Source of the DNA: Parus major
Lineage: Eukaryota; Chordata; Aves; Passeriformes; Paridae
Direction of reading: 5' to 3'
Assembly (NCBI RefSeq): GCF_001522545.3
Contig: NC_031797.1
Coordinates: 2,729,836 to 2,793,835, forward strand
DNA length: 64,000 nucleotides
The notes under the pieces are model-generated. The model was not told where the DNA came from. It saw only the letters and a list, made by a program, of their open reading frames with translations, and searched no databases. Positions 49,249 through 62,294 of the stretch are shown piece by piece (the stretch's first letter is position 1; each line of letters opens with the position of its first letter). A program made the position numbers and the translations under genes.

Positions 49249-50945
49249 AGGGACCAGGGACCAGCTGCAGAGCATGTGTCAAATGTTTCAGCCTCCCCCA
49301 AAATTAATTTTACAAGTTCTTCAATTGCCTGTCACAGGAAGATGCCACGAGATTTGAGTTCTCTGAAAAGAGGAGGAAAGGCACTGAGATCAAACAACAC
49401 TGACAAATGAAGCCCGTGACAGCAATTGCTGGATTAGTTTTTTTAAACCTTATGTTTCACATCTGGTTTGTCATGGTGTTGTAGGTGGGCTCAGTGCACA
49501 GTAAACTAGGATAACAAACCTACATTTTCTGTGATCCTTTCATCCCCTACGATCCCAAAGCACATCATTTAATTGCACTCAACCTGCACACAGATTTCAT
49601 AAATAAAGGAATGATGAATTAGCATAGCTGCTGCAGCATTCACACAAGTTACTAAAACACAATCTCCTTGTGCAATCAATCCAGCCTCATGCTTCAGTGT
49701 TTGTCATAAATTGAGGTCAGGAAGAAATGTTCTCCCTACCTGGAGGAGTGCTGAACTAGCCGAGTACAGAAAGACTCTTAAGGGTGTAGCAATCTGTCTC
49801 CCCTCTGCAAATCTCAGAAACTGCTGCAAATATGCATTTGGTGAAGCTCCAGCGCAGTAGATGAACACTGATCCTGCACAGGGGCAGGAGGAAAGCCTGG
49901 GTGATCTTTTTGACCCTAAAATTGGTATCTTGCTCCTCCCTTTGTCCAGCAAGGGAGCCAGAGGAGAGAGGGGAGAATCCTGAGCCCCAGCCATGCCCAC
50001 AGCACAGGTGAGCCTGGTCAAGAAGCTGCTCCTTTGCCCATTCCAGGCCCTGTGGCTCACTCCCTTCAGGCTCAGTCTGGGTTTCATATGAAAAGTGATT
50101 CACACGCTGCTTCTGCAAATTGATTGTGCTGAGAAGCTTCTCATGACCAAGGGGTCAAGGGATTCCCCTGTACCTCCTGACTGTCTCACAGCTCCAAATT
50201 TCCTGCTTATCTCCCACCAAATGCCTCAGGGACACCACCTAGGGAGCAAGCAGGTTCAGGCATCCTTACCATGTGCTTCCTAATCACGGCTCAGCTGCAA
50301 AATCCCTTTCCTGCTTCCTGCAAGGAGTGTGAACTGTTCCTTGCACTTTGGCTGGTAAAAAGGATAATTACCCCTAATCAGTCTGCAGCAAAAACACAGG
50401 CCACAGCAGAAGGGAGGGGTGGGGGGCAGCCACCATGAGGAATGGAACCCAATTATTCCAAGTCACTGATAAAACGGGATCAAAGAGAGCAGGAATGTTT
50501 TACCAGCTGTAAAAAGCCTGCCTGGACCAAGGCTGTTCTTGGAGAAAGGCCCTTTCTGCCTACAGGCCATTCCTGCCTGGGACCTTATGCATACAGGGAC
50601 AGTTTCTCATTTTTCTTCTTGGTGTAGGCGAGGAATTTGGGCTGGTGTTCATTTCTGCCTCTGAGAGCAAGCAGCAAGACAGTTTCAGCAGGAAACAAGC
50701 ATGGAACCGTGGGCATACGGTGCAGAACAAACGCTCTGTCTGCTGCCCATGTGGGCACTGAGGTGCTGGGACTCTGCTGTGTCCCATCAGGGGCACCTGG
50801 GTGTCCCAGGGGATGGAGCAGTTGGGGCTGGGTGATGATGGGGGCGAGGAGCAGCGCTGCTGGAAGCATCTGTGCCCTGCCAATGCCATGTTTGTGAGGA
50901 GGAGAGTGCTGCACATCTGTCTCCCTCAGCTCCCTGGGAGCCTGT

Positions 50946-51154
50946 GCAGCCCCACTGCTCATCCTGTGCAGCCCCACTGCTCATCCCTTGCAGATCCCAT
51001 GCAGCCCCACTGCTCACCCCGTGCAGCCCCACTGCTCACCCCATGCAGCCCCACTGCTCACCCCGTGCAGCCCCACTGCTCACCCCGTGCAGCCCCACTG
51101 CTCATCCCATGCAGCCCCACTGCTCACCCCGTGCAGCCCCACTGCTCATCCCAG
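50946..51154. repeat. 22-bp minisatellite, nine full copies and one half copy
   Basis: The unit GCAGCCCCACTGCTCACCCC followed by GT or AT repeats with starts at 50946, 50968, 51001, 51023, 51045, 51067, 51089, 51111 and 51133. An 11-bp partial unit sits at 50990. Variants differ by C/T at one position and GT/AT at the end. Because 22 is not a multiple of three and no stop occurs in the unit, all forward frames stay open; the resulting repeat peptides are not evidence of a gene. Confidence 0.95.
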
Positions 51155-54137
51155 CCTTTTGCTGCAGCAGGGAGACCTGCACAGCTCCTAACAGCAGCAG
51201 GAGGGTTGGGAGGTGCTGAGGGAGAGAAGGAAAACAGCCCCTTATGTGAAAGAGGGACAAGAGAGGCAGATTGCATGTAAATCACTCTCAGGCCTGTCCA
51301 GCCCTTGCCTTGTGCCTGGCTGATTGTGTTATGCTATCTAAAGAAAGTTTAATATAAAAAGCTAATAATCCCTGTGCTAAGGGACAGTCTGGTCTGGATG
51401 TGGCCAAGGTCCAGTACCTGACCTCCCCCACCAGTCCTGGCCTTCCCATCCCATCCCAGGTGGCACAGACCTGGCAGGGCTGGGCAAAATCAAAAAAAAG
51501 CAGGAACCAATCCTGCTGCAAAAAAAGGGGCTGGGGAAGCAGGGAGGCAGGAAGGGGAGAACTCTGTGAGCCCCAGCAGCCTGGCACTAATAGCCCACAA
51601 GCTGCCACCACTGGCCCTTATAAAATGCCCCACAGATGTCTGAATACAGGGTGGCAGTGGGGGATTGCAGCCTGGGGAAGGGTTGGGGTTTCTTAGCAGG
51701 TGGGGTATCAAGGGCAGCTGAAGTTTAATGAGTTTGATGGGTTTCAGCCCTGTTTCAACTGGAAGGAGGCCACAGCATTCAAACCACAAGGGAGAAGCAA
51801 AGCAGGACCCAGTGGGGTCCTGTCCATGCCACTCTGAGCTGTGAGTGCCCCACATTCCCCAGATCCTGCAAAGCACCCGTGTATGGGGTCAGCTCGAGGT
51901 GATGGGACTCCAGATCCTGAGGCCGTGGAGAAAGGGGAAAAATCCTCCTTGTCTCAGCGCCTGAATTGCTGCTGTGCCTTTTCTATTTCTTCCTCCTTAA
52001 TTCCAGGTGAAAGAGAGAGTATTCTCAGGGTAAAAATCAGGATCTCAGAGCCTACATTTTCATAATAATGCCAGCATGGCTTTCACCTTGTGTCCAGAGT
52101 TTCAGAGCAGAAAATGTCTGTACAACCTCTCTCCTTGAACCAGTGCTGGAGTGGGATATAATATCTGAATAATTTACAAAGGCTCTTCATTACACAGATT
52201 TATTTTTGGCAGCTTTGTTAGACTGCTCCTTTTAGGAACTAATAGGAAGTTTCTCTGGTTTCATTAGGACATCCCTGTATTAATTGTTCCAGTGGGGCCA
52301 GGGACTGGGACAGCTTCTTGCTCCATTAGAAATGCAAAATGTTTTTGCCCTCTCTGTCCCCCGTGGCTTTCTGGAAACCCACCTGCATGCCCAACCCTGA
52401 CCCAGCCCTGGTTGTAGCAAGAGTCCAGTGTGACTTTATTCCTGGCCAAGATGTTGAGGGAGCAGGGAGCTTCCCCACATTGCCTTCAAACAGCTTTGCA
52501 GGAGAAAAATGCTAGTTCATTTGGAGAGCTCCTAGACAGAACTCCCTTTCCTGTGTTAGAAAAACTTTCATTTCTCAAGCCAGGTCTGAGGTGGGCTGTG
52601 GGAACCCCCACTGTTCACCAGGCTGTGTTTTGGGCCAGTTCCTCTGTGTGCCCAGGATATATTCAGCCCCACTGACTCACACAGCCTGGGCCAGGCTAAA
52701 ATCCCCCCTTCTTCAGATGCAGGTGCATTGCCTGGCTGGAAACCGGCCCATTAAAAAGTCATTTACCAGGCACAAGTGAGTTTGTGTTCCCCTGGATCGG
52801 GATTTGCCAAGATTATACCATAAATCAGAGTGTTTCCTGGAAGAATGTAAGGAGAGAGGGGAAAAAAAAAAAAAAAAAAGGGAAGAAAAAAAGATGGAAC
52901 ATTTTGTAGCCAACAGAAATGCCAATAAAGGAACATTTCATTTCCCACTTGGAAGGGAGTGACTGCAAGCTGTTGCAAGGGTAGGGCAGAGTGCCTGTGC
53001 TGCTCCAGGACCAGGGGAAGGGGACAACAGGGACCTGGTCTGGCTGCATGCACACACTGACTATAAACTGAATTTCTCTGCCCTTGAGCAGAGCCTAAGC
53101 TGGGGTGACTCAGTTTCTCTCCATGTAAAAAGGGGGACCGGGATGCCAACCCCACTGGGGGAAGACTGTCTGCCCTGTTTTCCAACCCTTATTCTGCAGG
53201 GACACAAAGCCTGCCTGCACTATTAATAATCCTTGGCATGAAGCTGTCACAGTTTCCACTAATATGGAGATGTTGAAGTGAAAAAGCTACTGCACAATAT
53301 GCAGGAGGTGTCACAATAACTCAGCTGCTATATTGTTCTTTTTAAAAATAAATACCACAACAGGCCAGCCCACATTGCTGGAGTCATGACGTGTAGGATT
53401 TTATTTTTAATCAGAAAATGTACTGATTTTTAAAGATAGACATGGAGCAACATCTGAAATTTATGAAAGCTCCCTTTCGTGCTCACACGTACCAACCGTG
53501 TTATTCCCCGAATGGCTTCCAAGGACCTGATCCTGCCTCGGCAAGGGCACATTTGTGTGTGTGGCTTTGCAAGAGTACCCAGGGCAACGAAGTCCTTCCA
53601 GAAATAAAGTCTGTGGCTGAATTCCCCACCCCACTGCTCTCTGGGGGGATGCAATCGATCCCGCAGGATGTGAACTGCAGGGTCTGCTCCTCAGGCACAG
53701 GTTTAGGACCAAATTGCATCCAGAGAAAAATATTCCATTGTTTGGAGATCAAAGGTTTGTCTGGGGGCCAGTTGTAGGTGAGCTACCTTTTTCCTTTGCC
53801 TTCCTTCGCGCTCAGCCGAGGGCAACGCTGAAATAAAGCGAAACGAAACTCTGGGTTAAAAAATGCCTGTTCTGCTTGGGGCAGGGCGTGAAAATGAGCT
53901 GCGAAGGGCGAGGAGCCTCACTGCCCGGCCAGGGCCGCTCCGGGGCTCTGGACCTGCCTCAGGCCAGCCAGACCCTGGGCCTGCCCCGCGGGCTCTGCGG
54001 GCTGGGCCCGGGGCTGGGGGCTCGGAAGGGCCCGGGGCACGGCCCGCGGCCCCGGGAGGCTGAGGGGAGGGCCAGGCAGCCCCGGCCGGGGAGCGGAGAG
54101 CAGAGGCCGGCGGGAAAAGGCCCGTCCCGACCGCGGG

Positions 54138-54872
54138 NNNNNNNNNNNNNNNNNNNNNNNNNNNNNNNNNNNNNNNNNNNNNNNNNNNNNNNNNNNNNNN
54201 NNNNNNNNNNNNNNNNNNNNNNNNNNNNNNNNNNNNNNNNNNNNNNNNNNNNNNNNNNNNNNNNNNNNNNNNNNNNNNNNNNNNNNNNNNNNNNNNNNNN
54301 NNNNNNNNNNNNNNNNNNNNNNNNNNNNNNNNNNNNNNNNNNNNNNNNNNNNNNNNNNNNNNNNNNNNNNNNNNNNNNNNNNNNNNNNNNNNNNNNNNNN
54401 NNNNNNNNNNNNNNNNNNNNNNNNNNNNNNNNNNNNNNNNNNNNNNNNNNNNNNNNNNNNNNNNNNNNNNNNNNNNNNNNNNNNNNNNNNNNNNNNNNNN
54501 NNNNNNNNNNNNNNNNNNNNNNNNNNNNNNNNNNNNNNNNNNNNNNNNNNNNNNNNNNNNNNNNNNNNNNNNNNNNNNNNNNNNNNNNNNNNNNNNNNNN
54601 NNNNNNNNNNNNNNNNNNNNNNNNNNNNNNNNNNNNNNNNNNNNNNNNNNNNNNNNNNNNNNNNNNNNNNNNNNNNNNNNNNNNNNNNNNNNNNNNNNNN
54701 NNNNNNNNNNNNNNNNNNNNNNNNNNNNNNNNNNNNNNNNNNNNNNNNNNNNNNNNNNNNNNNNNNNNNNNNNNNNNNNNNNNNNNNNNNNNNNNNNNNN
54801 NNNNNNNNNNNNNNNNNNNNNNNNNNNNNNNNNNNNNNNNNNNNNNNNNNNNNNNNNNNNNNNNNNNNNNNN
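54138..54872. other. Assembly gap (735 N) in the TLE5 CpG island
   Basis: This is a run of undetermined bases flanked on both sides by very GC-rich sequence. TLE5 exon 2 begins 31 bases after it. TLE5 exon 1 is missing from the visible sequence and probably lies here. Confidence 0.99.
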
Positions 54873-54903
54873 CCGGCCCCAGCGCTGTCTCCTGTTGTTC
54901 AAG

Positions 54904-57900
54904 GGCTCCTCTCACCTGCCTCAGCAGCTGAAGTTCACGACCTCCGACTCCTGCGACCGCATCAAGGACGAGTTCCAGCTGCTGCAGGCCCAGTACCACA
55001 GGTACGTGCTCCCCCCGGGCCCGGGGCTGTCCCGCAGCCCCGCCGGGCCGGCCGATGCACGGGAATCGCTCAGATTCTTCTGCTTGTTGCTTTGCTCCGG
55101 GGTCCGGATGAGAATATGGGGAAGGGGTCCCGGTCGCGTAGCTTGGGACGCCTTTGGCTGGAGGAGGACTTCGGGCACGGCGTTGGTCGTGTCCACATGG
55201 GAGCCCAGCGAGGAGAACGCCCATTCCCTTCTCCAGCCAAGGTCTTTCCTCCGAGTGCTGCTCAGCCAGGACTGCACAGACACTTGCCAGGCCTCCTGCC
55301 TCTCGCTGGGAGTTTTCCTCAGTTTTTTTCGCTGGCTGCCATTCCTGGACTGCAAATACTGCAGGGAGCACTTAAATACAAAAGCTTCTACTTTTCTGTG
55401 TGTGTGGAAATAGTGCTGCTGACCCAAAAGCTGGCTTGAGACAATCTGTTCCTTTGCGTGTGTGTGTGTGTCTGACATAAACATGAAGACCTGTGGTTTA
55501 AATTGTCTGGGTGATGCCCTCTGCCACAGCCTGGCACTGGTTTTGGTGTGTGCATCGGTGCCATGTGGCTGCGATGTCCCCCAGCCCAGGCTCTGCCTGC
55601 GGGCAAGTTTGTGGTGGTGTCATTCTGGCAGGAGCAGGCAGAAAAACTGCTGGGAAGTGGCCATTTCCAGGTGTCTCTGTGCCTTGGCAGTGCCATCAGG
55701 GGAGTAGGGCAGCCCAAGGAACGTTCCTGCTGAAAGGGAAGCTTTCCCCCCACGCCATTCCACCCCCTTGGACTTAATCTGCTCAAGAAGGAGCAGGTTT
55801 TGTGTAGGTGAAGCTGTTTCTTGTTTGAAACATAAAACCACAGCACATGCTGGCTGCAGTTGCTCGGCTGGTGAGTTGGAATCTCATAAAACACTGGGAG
55901 CAGCGGCACTTTCTCTGAAGGGTGTGAAGAATCTAGGAGAGAGGAAAAATCCTTGCTTCTGGAGGGATGTGCTGCACTTGGGCCTCCCCCCTCGCCCCCC
56001 ATCCAGAAGTGGGTCTGGCTTTGGTTTTGATGTTGTACTGGAACATCTTTTGAGTGCTGCAGACAGGTTCTGTGCCAGAATCTGTCCCCAGCTGCCAGCG
56101 ATCTGTTGAGGAAAGGCAAACCCCTCCCTGGGCAGCCAACTCTGCTTCTCCCCAGCATTCTGCTTCCTGTGGAATGAATTTGCCTGAGGGAGGTCAGTGT
56201 TCTGCTGGTGGATAGCCTTGTGTCCTTTTCCTTGTGTTTTCTCCAGCTGAGAAATTGGGATCAGGCTCTGTGTGGTCACTGCTGTGCCAGCACAGCCTGT
56301 CTGGGCTCTGGCCACCCCTTGAAATCTGGATAGTGATGTCCAAGAATCCAGCCTGACCGGGATGAGACCGTGCAGGAAGCAGCTGCTCTGTGGCGATCAA
56401 CTCTCTCACCTCCTGTTTGTGGTTTTCTTACTGTTTTCTGGCTTTTCAGCTTGAAGTTGGAATGTGACAAACTAGCCAGCGAGAAATCGGAGATGCAGCG
56501 TCACTACGTCATGGTAAGGACCGGCCCGGCAGCCGAGAGCAGAGTGTGTGGGTGGCAACACCAGCAGGTGCTTGTGCCTGGGCTCTGCCTGGCAGGGAGC
56601 CCACACCCCACAGAGCTCCAGGGCTCTCAGTGGGGCTGGAATTGTTGTTTTGTTGGTTTTTTTTTTCTGAAAAATCTGGCTGTTTTGTGTTGTCTGCATG
56701 CAGGGGGTTGTTGAAATGCACGGTGGCAGGGAGTTTTTTGATGTAGAAAATGGTGCCCAGTGGGTGATGGTTTGATGGGTCCTTGGCCTGGCTCCCTGTG
56801 CCCAAAGGAAGTGCCAGCTCTTACACAGCTGAGAAGGTGCTGCAAGGTGCTGGTGTGCAGGGATCTGGGGACTCTGGGAGGGACATGGCCAGTGAGAGAC
56901 AAACCAGTGCTCTGAGAGGGCACAAAACTGGGAAACCCCACGGGCCAGGTGTGAATTAGAAGCAGAAATCAGCTTCTGTGCAAGGGCTAAACCCTTTGCA
57001 CCTTCTGGTGACCCCACAGCCTTGCTGAGCCACGGTGCTGAGTGCTGGCACGTGTGTCCCAGCACAGGGTGTGCAAGCCCCAGGGCAGTGCCTGGTATGA
57101 GAAATGGTGCCACGTGTGGGCAGCAGGCTTAGCTGTGGCTTTCCAAGGAGAAATCTGCCAGGAAACAGCCATGTTCTGGTGAGCAGGGTGAGGGTTTGCC
57201 TGCCAGGTAATGCCTCTAGAGAGCCCTTGTAGCACAGGGGAGGGAAGCCAGGCAGGGCTGTGGTCTCTTCCTTTCCTATCGTGGGGTTAACAGGAGACTG
57301 CAATACTGTCCATGAAGATGAGCTGGTTGCTGCTTGCCAGCTGCTGCACCTGCCCTGGAAAGAAGAGATAAGATGTAGAAATTAATAGAGCAGCTCTTCA
57401 GAGCAGAGTTAAGACTTTAAAAATCAGAAAAAAGGGAGCTAGCTGGCCCCTTCATCTTTCTTTACTGCCCTTATGGCCAGACTCTGAAACTGTGGGGAGC
57501 AAGGTGTGCTTGGGGCTGGGGACAAGGAGAAGAGGTCACAGCTTTCCTGGTGTATTAATGGGCAAGCCTGCCCCGTTCTCACTGGAAAGCAATTGCTTCC
57601 TGTGCCTCACAGTCTGCACAGAAACCCTCATCTCCAGCAGTGGCCAAGATACATTTTTTTTCCTCCCCCTTAATGCTGGCAGTCACCAGAATTGATTCAG
57701 GTTGCTGTCAGCAGCAGAGGGGAAGGGCTGTTCCTCGTGGCGCAGCGCTGGAGGCTCTGCAGGCGCAGCAGCTCCTGCCTTGTCTGCGTGGCTGAGCCGG
57801 AGCTGCTGCCGCTCCCCGTCACGGGGAGCCAAGAGGAGGGTTCCTGCGAATGTGCAAAGCTGCTACAGCTGCTCTGATTTTTGAATAAGTCACAATTGGC

Positions 57901-60900
57901 AGCTTGGGGGACGGGCTCCTGCTTCCTGCTCGGTCTTCAGAATGCAAAAAAGCCTCGAGAGCCCGCAGCAGGCTGAGATCATTCCGATACCAAGCCGGGC
58001 GCTTCATCGCCTTGTGGCGTCGGTACCAGGATGCCAGTGAGCTCCAATTAAATGAGCACAGATGTGGATTGTTCTTTTCCCTTTGGAAGAATCAGGATTG
58101 CAGGCTGCAGGAGGAGGTTTCTAAACTCTCAAAACATCAGCCTTATAACAGCTTCTTCCAGGGGTCAGGAATTAGCTGCTTCTGCCAATAGATTGCCTGT
58201 AGCTGCCTGTTGCTGCTGTGCAGGGGTTTTCTGGGTGGATTGTTTTTGTGTGTGGATGGGGGAGGTTTCCACATAACTCCTTCCTAAACAGCTGGAGCTG
58301 TGTGCAGCTGGATGTGTTACTTGCTAGATGAAGTCCAGTTGTGATCTCTCCCATTTGCTGCTGAAGCAGTTGTGGGCTTTAGGATACTGGCCAGGCAGAG
58401 CTCACAGAGCCAGGCTGCCTCTCTCCTGGCTGTGCTTAGGGAAGTCTGGAGCCCTGAGCCTTTTTCCAGGTTTGACACAGCGTCACTCCCTCTCACCTTG
58501 GTGCAGATTGTGAAAAAGTGTGTGTGAGGGGAGTCCTGTGGGGCAGGTCTGGAGCAGGGTGGGCAGGGAACACCTGCAGGGAGTCTCTGTGCTTGCCTCC
58601 TGCTGTCTTTGTTTCCTGGGGTTTGTCTCTGCTCTCCTGCCTTGCCCAGCCTTTGTAGAAAACCCTGCCAGGAATGCAGCGGTGGTTCCCAGCACTTACC
58701 TGGCAGAGACTTGATTTACAGTTTGTTTTGTTCTCTTCTCTCCTGCTCTACAGTACTATGAGATGTCCTACGGGCTGAATATTGAAATGCACAAACAGGT
58801 AGGGGGAAAAGCATCTCCAAGTGCTGTCATTCCTGGGGAAAGTGTGTTGTCTACTCTGCATTGCCCTCTGTCACTTCAGTTACATTTCAGGAGCTAGAAA
58901 TACCATCAGCCTGAAAAATGTCAGAGCTACCTATGAAATGCAGCCTACCCCCCTGCCCAGGGTCACAGTGCTGGCCTGTGAGCTCCCATCCCATGCTCTG
59001 GGCACCCTGTGGTTCTCCCCAGGGCTTGAACAGGTATTTGAGCACCAGGAAGGGTCAGGAGCTGTGGCTTGGAGACTCTGTGGCAGCCTGGATAAGTTTG
59101 CTCATTACCCTCACTGGTGGTTAAGTTGTTAATTATCCCCAGTGACTAATTACCTGTGGTGTTAACATGAGCCTCCTCTGAGCCTGTCTCTATCTGGCTC
59201 CAGCTCCAGTCACAAAGTCGGCTGCATGTCGTGGCTCAGTTTTAAGCCTCTTAGCACAGTTCTGTTCCTCACAAAGGCACTTGGTGCTTCTGATCTCATT
59301 GCCCTTGTTGCTAAGCCCATGAGACTGGCTTTCCTGGGAAAACCTGGATCTTGTCAAAGAATCTGAGCCACAAATCCTCAGTGTTGTCCCACGAATGTCT
59401 CCCAGCCTCATCTGCTTCCCTGGGGTGCTGTTGAGGGTCCCCTCAGCCGGTTTTGGTGTGTGCCTGTACCCTTTGGTTCTGTATTTCTTTTGACTCCTTT
59501 GGAAAGTGATTTGCAAAGGACTGTTAGCTTTACTATTTGCCAGGAGAAAAGCATTTCACACCTCAGAATTTGCTGCTGCTGGTGTGAGGGTGGTGAGGAA
59601 GCTGCCCAGCCCCTCTGGGCTCCCCCAGTAACCCCAGTCCAGCAGCTCAGCTGGGGATGGGGAGCCTGAGAGGGCTGAAGAGCCATGTGTATGTCTGTGT
59701 CCACATGGCAAATGTAACACATCCCCACCTGAGCAGCAACTTTGCTCTCCAGCTGCTCCCAAATTGTTAAATGAACGTCAGGGAGCTGGAGAGGAAGAGG
59801 AATAATGAAACTCGGCTCTTTGCAGTCAGCAGCATCCTGTCATTTAACCATGCAGGGAGGAGCCTGAGGGGGACAAGGTGATCCCCATGGCACCAGGATG
59901 CTGCCAGGAGAGTGGGTTTTCTCAGAGCCACTTGGGGTCTCAGGCCTGGCATGGGGAGGGGGAAGGTGGGGCAGCAGATGCTGTGGGTGCTCAGTCCTGA
60001 GCTGCCTGACTTTTCCTCTCTATTTCTCCCACCTTTTAGGCTGAAATTGTCAAGAGGCTAAATGGGATTTGTGCACAGGTCCTGCCCTACCTTTCACAAG
60101 AGGTGAGTCCCCCAGCTTGGGGGTCTGTTGGCATGGAGGCTGCTGTTCCTCCACAGCCAGTGGAGCAGGGGCAGCTCCCCACCCCTGGGCTGGGAAACCC
60201 ATGCTTGCTCTCAGCCCCTGCATGGAGACCAGCCCTTCAGGGCAGTGTTGGCTCCTGGAGCATTGTGTGGTGCTGTGGGTGGGTAATGTGCCCCTCCATC
60301 CCTTTTGTGGCAGCTGGGGACAAAGCTGGTCCTGTTCTCTCCTGCCTGTGGTCCTGAGCCATCAGCCATGTCTGCAGTGGGAGCTTTGGGTGCTAATCGA
60401 GGGAGGACACTTAAAAAAATACCTCCATATGGCTCCTCTTTGAGATCTGGTTCCTCTGCCTCATTAATTAATGCAGCTGATGGGCTCCTCCTACTCCCCT
60501 GAGAAATTAATTGGAGGAGGGGGTGCTTGGGGGTTGCTGTTGGAGGCAAGGGGAAGATTAAGCACTTCTAGAACCATATTTTCTGTCTCCCCATGGAGGC
60601 TGAGCTCTGAGCATTTTTCCTGGCCCTTTGAGATTTGGAAGCTTCTTGCTTGGGGTCAGTGCTGGGCTTGGGGCACAGGTTCTGTTTTTCCCACCCACCT
60701 GTTCTTAGGACGGACAAAGTCGCTTCTGATCAGATCAGAGCTGCCTAATAACTAAGCCCCAGCTAAATCTTTTGCATCTTAATGCAATCCTTAACCCTGT
60801 CCTGCTGCCAAAATGAAAAGAAAAATCCTCTTGCTGAAGTGCAGTGGACAGGCCTGGTGTTTCAGGGACCTTGTGTTCTGCAAGGAGCAAGTACAGTTCT

Positions 60901-62294
60901 CCTTTATTTTTTTTAAAAGTGTATGATAGGTCCATTTTTTTTCTGTGTTTGGAACAGCCAGCTGCTGCTGCTGTTGGTATCCAGGATGTGTCCCAAGGAG
61001 CTTTCCAAACCTGGTTTTAGGGCTTGTTTTGTTTCTTAGAGGGTCTGCGTAGGTGAAGGGTGGCAGGATGAGAGAAGCTGCCCACCTTGGAGCCTTCTGG
61101 ACAAGGATCTCTGGGTGTGTGGAGAGCAGGATGAGGGTGGGAGTGAGAGGGGATCTGCTTAACCCTGTGATGAGGAAGGGGATGAGACAGAGGTGCTTCC
61201 TTCCCTGCTCCTTGCTGCCCTGGGCCTGGGGTGAGGCCCTTGTCTCAGGTAACTTGTGTGCAGGCTGTGGGGTAACCAGCCTGGTTGTCTGGACTGGGTC
61301 CCTCTTCTGCTTGCCTGTGGCACTAGAAGTGACCCCAAATTCCTCTGTTTTCTCCACACCAGCATCAGCAGCAAGTCTTGGGAGCCATCGAACGGGCTAA
61401 GCAGGTCACGGCGCCAGAACTGAACTCCATCATCCGTGTACGTGATGCATGTTTAGTTTGGGTTGGGAGGGGTGGCAGTCCAGGCCCTTGGCCAGGACAC
61501 AGATTCTTGGTTCTGTGGATTCTTGACTTGGGGACATGAGGGGACCCCTGCTCTGGTGCTGCAGCTGCAGTGGGATGAGGCTGCAAGGCTGGGCTGGCCG
61601 TGCTGGCACAGGGCTGGTTCCACCCAGGCTCGCTGTGATGTTTGCAGGGATCCCTGCTCGATCTCAGCAGGGTGCAAGGAGAGGAGCTGTGGTTTTGAGC
61701 AGGAACCACAGTAGGCACTCAGCATGAAAACACCATCTGCTCTTGGTCAAAGTTGTGAGGGAGGGCTTTAACTGCAGCCTTGGGACATGGCAGAGCCTGA
61801 GGCCAGATGTCCTGTGGGGTAGGGGCTGTGTGTCCTGCTGGGGACACACTCTTGAGTCTTCTCTTGAGGTTATCACAGCAGCAGGGCTCGAGAGCCTCTT
61901 TTCCCACCCAGTCCTGAGGCTGCAATGCTCTCAAGCTCCCCGAGGTCCCTGATCTAAGCTTGATCATCGCTGGCACACTCTGGCCAGTCCAGGCCCTTGT
62001 TTTGGGGTCTAAGTGCACTCAAAATGACAATACTCCCGTTCTGTCTCTGTGTCTGTGCATCATTCCCTACAGCAGCAGCTTCAAGCTCACCAGCTGTCGC
62101 AGCTCCAAGCCCTCGCTCTGCCTCTGACCCCGCTCCCCGTGGGGCTGCAGCCCCCATCGCTCCCCGCTGTCAGCGCCGGCACCGGGCTCCTGTCGCTCTC
62201 GGCCCTGGGCTCGCAGGCTCACCTCTCCAAGGAGGACAAGAACGGCCACGACGGGGATGCCCACCAAGATGATGATGGGGAGAAATCGGATTAG
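54904..62294 (+). CDS. TLE5: TLE family member 5 (AES/Grg5), exons 2-7; exon 1 missing
   Basis: This short Groucho-family protein modulates TLE corepressors and transcription factors such as TCF/LEF and NF-kB in the nucleus. Coding exons are 54904-55001, 56450-56513, 58754-58798, 60040-60102, 61363-61437 and 62073-62294, with in-phase GT-AG junctions. They code 188 residues from GSSHLPQQLKFTTSDSCD to the C-terminal DDGEKSD. Human TLE5 is 197 aa, so only the first nine residues are absent, which equals exon 1. The glutamine-rich Q domain, with its heptad-like oligomerisation segments (DEFQLLQAQYHSLKLECDKL), makes up most of exons 2-6. The GP-like domain is in the last exon. There is no WD40 domain, as expected for TLE5 and unlike TLE1-4. 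Sequence is close to human, with small changes near the C-terminus (GDAHQDDDG). Confidence 0.97.

Larger units (their letters stand above)
47201..53870. other. Intergenic DNA between the divergent GNA11 and TLE5 genes
   Basis: No exon is recognised. It holds a CR1 copy (48981-49248), a 22-bp minisatellite (50946-51154) and short homopolymers (poly-A near 52862-52880). The two genes are transcribed away from each other, so regulatory elements for both are likely here but cannot be specified. Confidence 0.5.

Noticed and set aside
50946..51154. CRISPR-like array
   Set aside because: The repeats are directly adjacent with no unique spacers, and the genome is vertebrate. It is a minisatellite.
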